11,895 nt of DNA from Larix sibirica (taxonomy: Eukaryota > Streptophyta > Pinopsida > Pinales > Pinaceae): contig NWUY0300063904.1 in the NCBI GenBank assembly GCA_004151065.3, forward strand, positions 10,610 to 22,504. The letters are read 5' to 3'. The position numbers and the translations under genes were made by a program. Under the pieces are notes generated by a model. It had not been told where the DNA came from, did not search any database, and was given only the letters and a program-made list of their open reading frames with translations. This document shows, one piece after another, positions 8,210 to 11,895 of this stretch (within the stretch, counting starts at the first letter, position 1; each line of letters starts with the position of its first letter).

Positions 8210-8918
8210 TTACTCCACATAAGGGAAACTGGCTGATGGTCTAAAATCGCAGAGGCAATAGGGAAAGAAGTCAAAGTCCCACCTAAAAGCATAATACTTT
8301 CAGAAATAAGGAACCTATCGCCCTCGCAGCCACCAAATGCTCCCCTCCTCTTTTATTACTCCAAGTGAACACATTGCTTCCCATATCAACATCAATCAGG
8401 TTACTTGCCTCAATGAATTCATCAAACAAGGTATTTTTAGGGGTAAGGATTCTTCTACCACCTTTTTTCTCAGAAAGTGACCTGATCAAATTAAAGTCAC
8501 CTCCTATGATCCAAGGAGCCCCTTCAAACATTCTCCTTAGATTAGTTAAACTTGTGATGAAATTACACTTTTCAGGATAACTACTCGGCCCATACACATT
8601 GGTAATAATACCCCACGCATTAGAGCCTAAAAAATGAAATTCAACAGAGAGACTAAAGTTTGTAGAGAGAAATTCTGCGAGGGACACTTGCCTAGGATCC
8701 CACGGGATAGCCACTTCTCCAGAATGACCAGCAACATCCAGTGCCATACATTTACACTGTTTCCATATATTATGAGCATTTAATTCCAATTGTGCTCCCG
8801 AACACTACATTCCTTGTAACAAGACTACAACAGGTTTTTCCTTCATAATCTTACTTTTCAGATTTTTTATTTTATGAGGACCATTGGTCCCTCGAATATT
8901 CCATGATACTATTTTCAT
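8210..8918 (-). other. LINE-B ORF2 endonuclease domain (exonuclease-endonuclease-phosphatase fold), degraded
   Basis: Motifs in order: MKIVSWNIRG at the start; LLQGM-stop-CSG, where the family has LLQETKCSG; GDFNLIRS with its catalytic Asp at 8496-8498; SNVFTWSNKRGG; and ILDHQPVSLMW with Asp-His kept (Asp at 8239-8241). The catalytic Glu codon (8811-8813) is GGA, giving Gly, and the next Lys-type codon is TAG (8805-8807). A one-base loss near 8315 moves the frame within ARLDRFLIS: upstream it reads LVAAR, downstream DRFLISESIMLLGGT. Confidence 0.9.
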
Positions 8919-8920
8919 CA
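8916..8920 (-). promoter_or_regulatory. LINE-B ORF1/ORF2 stop-start overlap (TGATG)
   Basis: The ORF1 stop TGA (8920-8918) shares its last base with the ORF2 start ATG (8918-8916). The same five bases join the ORFs of LINE-A. Coupled reinitiation is a likely reading, by analogy with overlap junctions in other non-LTR elements. Confidence 0.75.
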
Positions 8921-10401
8921 AGCACTATATCTCATAGAGAAGAGAGCTTCCTGTATTGTAGGGTACTGGCCTGAGTCAACCAATCTTGCCCCAATTTCTT
9001 GAATTCGCTCCCTCTTAGATCTCCTCCCCCTCTTCGATCCTCCTTCTTTGAACTTCCTTTCATTCTCCTTCAATTTTAAGGGTCCAATCCCCAGGATGGG
9101 GGTAGGTTTCGTTTTAAGAATCACTTCCTTCAATAGTTGAAGTTGATTATCTGAGATAGAGTGAACTGGTATGTTTTTGCAAGCCTCTTCGATACTATAA
9201 AGGTCCAGGTCTCCCAGTTCCATCTCCTCCAAGTCCTCTTCCATATGATCTTCTTCCAAAGGGTTTTTCCTTGCATATTTGTTCTTACTACTGTTCTTGG
9301 TAACCACTTCTAAAGTTTCAGCTTCTGGAAGAGGTGATTCCTGAGTCACCAGAGGTATTAGGGTTCCTATCAGGTCGGGATCCAAAGAAGCAAAACAATT
9401 CGTATTGGTTCCCTTTTTACTCAACTCTGGGTTGTTATGCCTCCTTCTCGTTCTTCGCCAATTAGGTATCTTAGTAAAACCTTCTGAATCTTTATGCTCC
9501 CAAGGTTTGCTACTAGGTATTTCCACAGGGAGGTTAAGATGACAGTCTCGGGCCAGATGCCCATGGGTATGACATCGTCAATAATGAAAAGAAACATGTT
9601 CATAATATAGGGTTTGAAACCACTCAGATTATTCCCAGGCTAAGGTGATCCCCTCTGGTAGGGTTTTAGAAATATTCATATAAACACAAAGACGAGCATA
9701 TGACACATACCTTCCTTGCTTAGTTTGATCGAGATTTTCACAAAATGCCCTAGAGCGCCTCCAATAGCCTTCAGAAATGTTAGGAACCCAGTATTTAGTA
9801 GGTAACGAATAGAGTCTAATCCAAACCGGAGCTATTGACAGGTCTTCTTTGTCAAGATTAAAATGATCCTTCCACATTCTTAAGAATAACCCAGATGAGT
9901 AGTAGAAATAAGGTCCTCCCTCAAAAATATGGTCCTTGTCTTCCACATTAAAGAAAACCATAGTAAAGAAACCCTTAGAACCCAGTAGGAGATCGAAGTG
10001 ACCTTTAGGTTTCCAGGTAGAATTAATCCACCATGTTAGAGCTTTCTTAGAAGGCCAAATACCCATGAACTTACCGATTAGTGCATGAGCCATCATATGT
10101 TGTATTTTCTCCTTTACCCATGTAGGATTCACCGAGATGGTTGGGGTACTGATCGATTTAGGGATGCAAGACCCCTGCCCATATTTTCCTTAAGCCAAAT
10201 CATAATTCTCAACTTGAGGAATGCAACCCTCTCCTCCGATTCCCTCCTCCTGAATTTGTACTGACGTAATATCTTTTTTCTTTGCATTATCTTACAATGG
10301 AGGAGGGGAAGGGCCCCTCCCCTGTGATCGCACCATCCCGCCGACACTCACCCCGAAACACAGCGCAACCCCTGTCCTTCAATCTGAAAATGAGCAGCCA
10401 T
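8918..10401 (-). pseudogene. LINE-B ORF1: DUF4283-like RNA-binding protein with a damaged zinc knuckle
   Basis: The DUF4283-like core is clear: HALIGKFMGIWPSKKALTWW, GFFTMVFFNVEDKDHIFEGG, APVWIRLYSLPTKYW and YVSYARLCVYMNISKTLPEG. One frame runs from about 10189 to the TGA at 8918-8920, interrupted by TAA at 9629-9631 and TGA at 9578-9580. The second stop is inside the knuckle, which reads YEHVSFHY-stop-RCHTHGHLARDC: the first Cys is Tyr (TGT to TAT) and the following codon is a stop (likely CGA to TGA). The C-terminal part is charged and ends with a basic KRGRRSKRERIQEIG cluster that could serve RNA binding or nuclear entry. The N-terminus is uncertain. The ATG at 10401 (MAAHFQIEGQG) is in another frame, and the main frame has a TAA at 10190-10192. 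Confidence 0.85.
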
Positions 10402-10457
10402 TGAGGTTAATCGCTTCTTGGAGCACTTTCATCATAAAAAAATCCTTCAAAGTATTC
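10402..10457 (-). promoter_or_regulatory. LINE-B 5' leader (short)
   Basis: Only about 55 bases separate the target-site duplication from the first plausible ORF1 ATG. The leader begins GAATACTTTGAAGGATTTTT on the minus strand. A mild 5' truncation cannot be excluded. Confidence 0.55.
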
Positions 10458-10474
10458 GGTGAGCTACTTATGTT
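10458..10474. repeat. Target-site duplication of LINE-B, right copy (5' side of the element)
   Basis: The sequence ggtgagctacttatgtt matches 3266-3282 at all 17 positions and directly abuts the 5' end of the element. Confidence 0.92.
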
Positions 10475-10934
10475 CATTGAACTTGTAGTTGATAATTAGT
10501 TCACACTATAATTATCTCGCTATAGCTGCATAACAATTCATATGTATTTTTATTTGATTATATAAAAAGAAAATGGAAATTACAAATATCTGATAGAGGA
10601 GTGCTCCCACATGAGTGTAGCATCCGAATCACCATGTTCAACATTGCCTATTATGTAGCTAACAAAATGAATCCCTATTTTGAAAGTGCTATATCTTCTA
10701 TAATATCGACTGAGCAAAAAGGAGCATTACTGTCATTCCAAAGATTAAACAGAGTTTTGAACTTCTCCCTATTGTACTTAACGACGAAATACCTATTCCA
10801 AGCCGTCCAAAGACGCAGTGCACTACGGGATGGTTCAAACAAAAGCAATTACATGATGGCATAACAGAAACAAAAATATTGCTCCCTATAGGGAATAAAC
10901 CGAAACACAAAAATGAAAAACCCGTACTAGAAGT
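10475..10934. other. Flanking DNA, probably the 3' region of the unrecognised pseudogene
   Basis: This is AT-rich sequence with no recognised gene. On the minus strand the frame of the neighbouring pseudogene stays open for 78 more codons after its stop (10934-10698). That stretch is hydrophobic and T-rich (LCFGLFPIGSNIFVSV), and I take it to be untranslated sequence rather than protein. From about 10600 down to the target-site duplication there are stops in the frames examined. Confidence 0.5.
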
Positions 10935-11895
10935 TTAGAGCTGACGGAGAGAATCCTCCGGTGTGTATTTGAGCCAGCCTATTGCGGAGTCTCCACCTGA
11001 ATGTTGTGCCAAGTAAAGCTTTCCCACGTCAGACCTCAGGCCATCGAGCTTCTTCTCCATTTATTTAAAATTCCTGTTGATTTTCTCAAATCTCGAATTC
11101 ATGTTGGCAATGTAGATCCTGTCATTAATTTCCTCTAGGCTTCCATGCCTTTCCTTCCCTTGGATGATGCCATTTTTTACTTCCTAATGCGTGGCCCAAG
11201 ACGAAGAAAAAAGACGGGTGATAACCCGCTTTAGATCCAAGTTTTCGCTGCAAATGAGCTGTAATTGATCTTCCATACTCTTCATTTGGATGCCAACCCC
11301 TGCAAAATAGTAATTTCCATCAGGAAAATACCCAGATATTCCATGCTCCTTCCTCACCATAGGGGTGGTTCGCTTTCTTTCCAACCCCAGAAAATCGAAT
11401 TTTCGAGGAGCACGAACATTATAGCTAGAAATATTCTCTTCTTCCATGTCTTGGATGCCATCCAAGCAAGGACAGGATTTTGAGTCTGTCATAGTGGAGG
11501 TCCTATCGCGCTTCCAGAGTAATTTCTTACACCGCAGACACCGAGACTCATCACATTCCCAAACCTGCGCATTGAACTCTCCCATGGTGCGAAGGCTCTG
11601 TTTCAAATTTTTTCTGGGCACAGAGTTATGTTTCAGGATGATGAGGACTCATTCCCGCATGCCAAACAATATGTCAATCCCATCCAAGATGCTTGTTGTA
11701 TGTTTGAGCCGCATGACAACCAACTGTACCCCGCAAGCATTAAAGTTGGCATGCAACCTCTGGATTGTATCGAGGGAATGGGCATTGAATGCTTTTCGTT
11801 GGTGGATAGAGGGTGGACGCCCACTGTTCATTGAGAGCGGGTAAGGAGGTCCTCCAAGAGTCTTAGGAGGGAGGACCATGTTTAATAAAGTTTTT
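10935..11895 (-). pseudogene. Long decayed reading frame of unknown family, 5' end beyond the right edge
   Basis: One minus-strand frame runs from the right edge to TAA at 10935-10937, about 319 codons, with only three internal stops: TGA 11649-11651, TAG 11184-11186 and TAA 11061-11063. Random sequence would give about fifteen. The order is: a segment with LDTIQRLHANFNACGVQLVV and ILDGIDILFGMRE; a Cys- and Lys-rich patch, ECDESRCLRCKKLLWKRD; SYNVRAPRKFDFLGLERKR; GISGYFPDGNYYFAGVGIQM; then helical, heptad-like stretches MKSMEDQLQLICSENLDL, SLEEINDRIYIANMNSRFEK and MEKKLDGLRSDVGKLY. The end reads WLKYTPEDSLRQL. I do not recognise the family. No frameshift is needed to read it, which argues for a real, fairly recently lost gene or element ORF. 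The plus strand also has a 132-codon frame here, taken as a shadow. Confidence 0.5.

Larger units (their letters stand above)
4659..8918 (-). pseudogene. LINE-B ORF2: endonuclease, reverse transcriptase, zf-RVT and RNase H polyprotein, broken
   Basis: The protein would nick target DNA, copy the element RNA and, through RNase H, remove the RNA template. The start at 8918 gives MKIVSWNIRG, the usual beginning of the endonuclease. The span of about 1,420 codons suits plant LINE ORF2 proteins. In order: endonuclease 8918-8210, linker to 7764, reverse transcriptase 7763 to about 6480, connection with LWGG and EGGLGVHDPEKL, zf-RVT 5881-5600, and RNase H 5250-4780, ending at TAA 4659-4661. Frame changes are inferred near 8315, 7880, 7520, 7165, 6420, 6215 and 5700. 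Stops include TAG at 8805-8807 and TGA at 7044-7046. Two catalytic sites are altered (Glu to Gly in the endonuclease, FADD to FVND in the reverse transcriptase). Confidence 0.94.
3281..10457 (-). mobile_element. LINE-B: near full-length plant L1-type non-LTR retrotransposon, about 7.2 kb
   Basis: The element is bounded by a perfect 17-bp direct repeat and ends at the left in 12 T's, the complement of a 3' poly(A) tail. These are the marks of target-primed reverse transcription. Reading right to left it holds a short leader, ORF1 (8918-10401), ORF2 (4659-8918: endonuclease, reverse transcriptase, zf-RVT, RNase H), a mostly open 3' region (3662-4669) and a 3' UTR. ORF1 and the leader are both present, so 5' truncation is small or absent. 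ORF2 has at least six frameshifts, several stops and a likely internal deletion, so the copy cannot move on its own. It inserted about 750 bp from the 5' end of LINE-A, in the same orientation. Confidence 0.95.

Noticed and set aside
3266-10474. The direct repeats as LTRs or attachment sites of an integrating element
   Set aside because: The repeats are only 17 bp, the insert ends in a poly(A) run, and it encodes a LINE-type ORF2. All point to target-primed reverse transcription.
11446-11844. Plus-strand open frame of 132 codons near the right edge
   Set aside because: It lies opposite a much longer minus-strand frame (about 319 codons, three stops) with plausible helical and Cys-rich composition. 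The plus-strand translation shows no recognisable motif.

Overview
The window looks like repeat-rich nuclear DNA from a flowering plant or other land plant. The evidence is two L1-type non-LTR retrotransposons (LINEs) of the plant kind. Both have a DUF4283-like ORF1 with a CCHC zinc knuckle. ORF2 carries an AP-type endonuclease, and in the element where it is visible it continues into reverse transcriptase, a zf-RVT segment and RNase H. No prokaryotic gene organisation, tRNA, rRNA, CRISPR array or LTR was seen. Every coding region is on the minus strand and is broken by stops and frameshifts, so nothing here appears to be an intact protein gene.

Layout from left to right: (1) 1-2515 is the 5' part of LINE-A; its ORF2 runs off the left edge. 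(2) 2516-3265 is AT-rich DNA without a recognisable gene. (3) 3281-10457 is a near full-length LINE-B, read right to left, with a T run at 3281-3292 (its poly(A) tail) and a perfect 17-bp target-site duplication at 3266-3282 and 10458-10474. (4) 10475-10934 is unassigned flank. (5) 10935 to the right edge is a long, decayed, unrecognised minus-strand reading frame that ends in a likely coiled coil.

In both LINEs the ORF1 stop and the ORF2 start share one base (TGATG), which suggests ORF2 was translated by termination-reinitiation. LINE-B has about 1 kb of mostly open sequence after RNase H and before its 3' UTR. It starts by overlapping the ORF2 stop, and includes a basic MPPRGRPARR segment and a heptad-like tail. 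This possible third ORF and the unrecognised frame at the right edge are the least explained parts of the window.

Decay is mainly substitutions that fit G-to-A/C-to-T (CpG) loss, plus single-base indels. Catalytic residues are lost in the LINE-B endonuclease (Glu) and reverse transcriptase (FADD to FVND) and in the LINE-A endonuclease (SDH to SNH). Both ORF1s show short out-of-frame stretches that return to frame.
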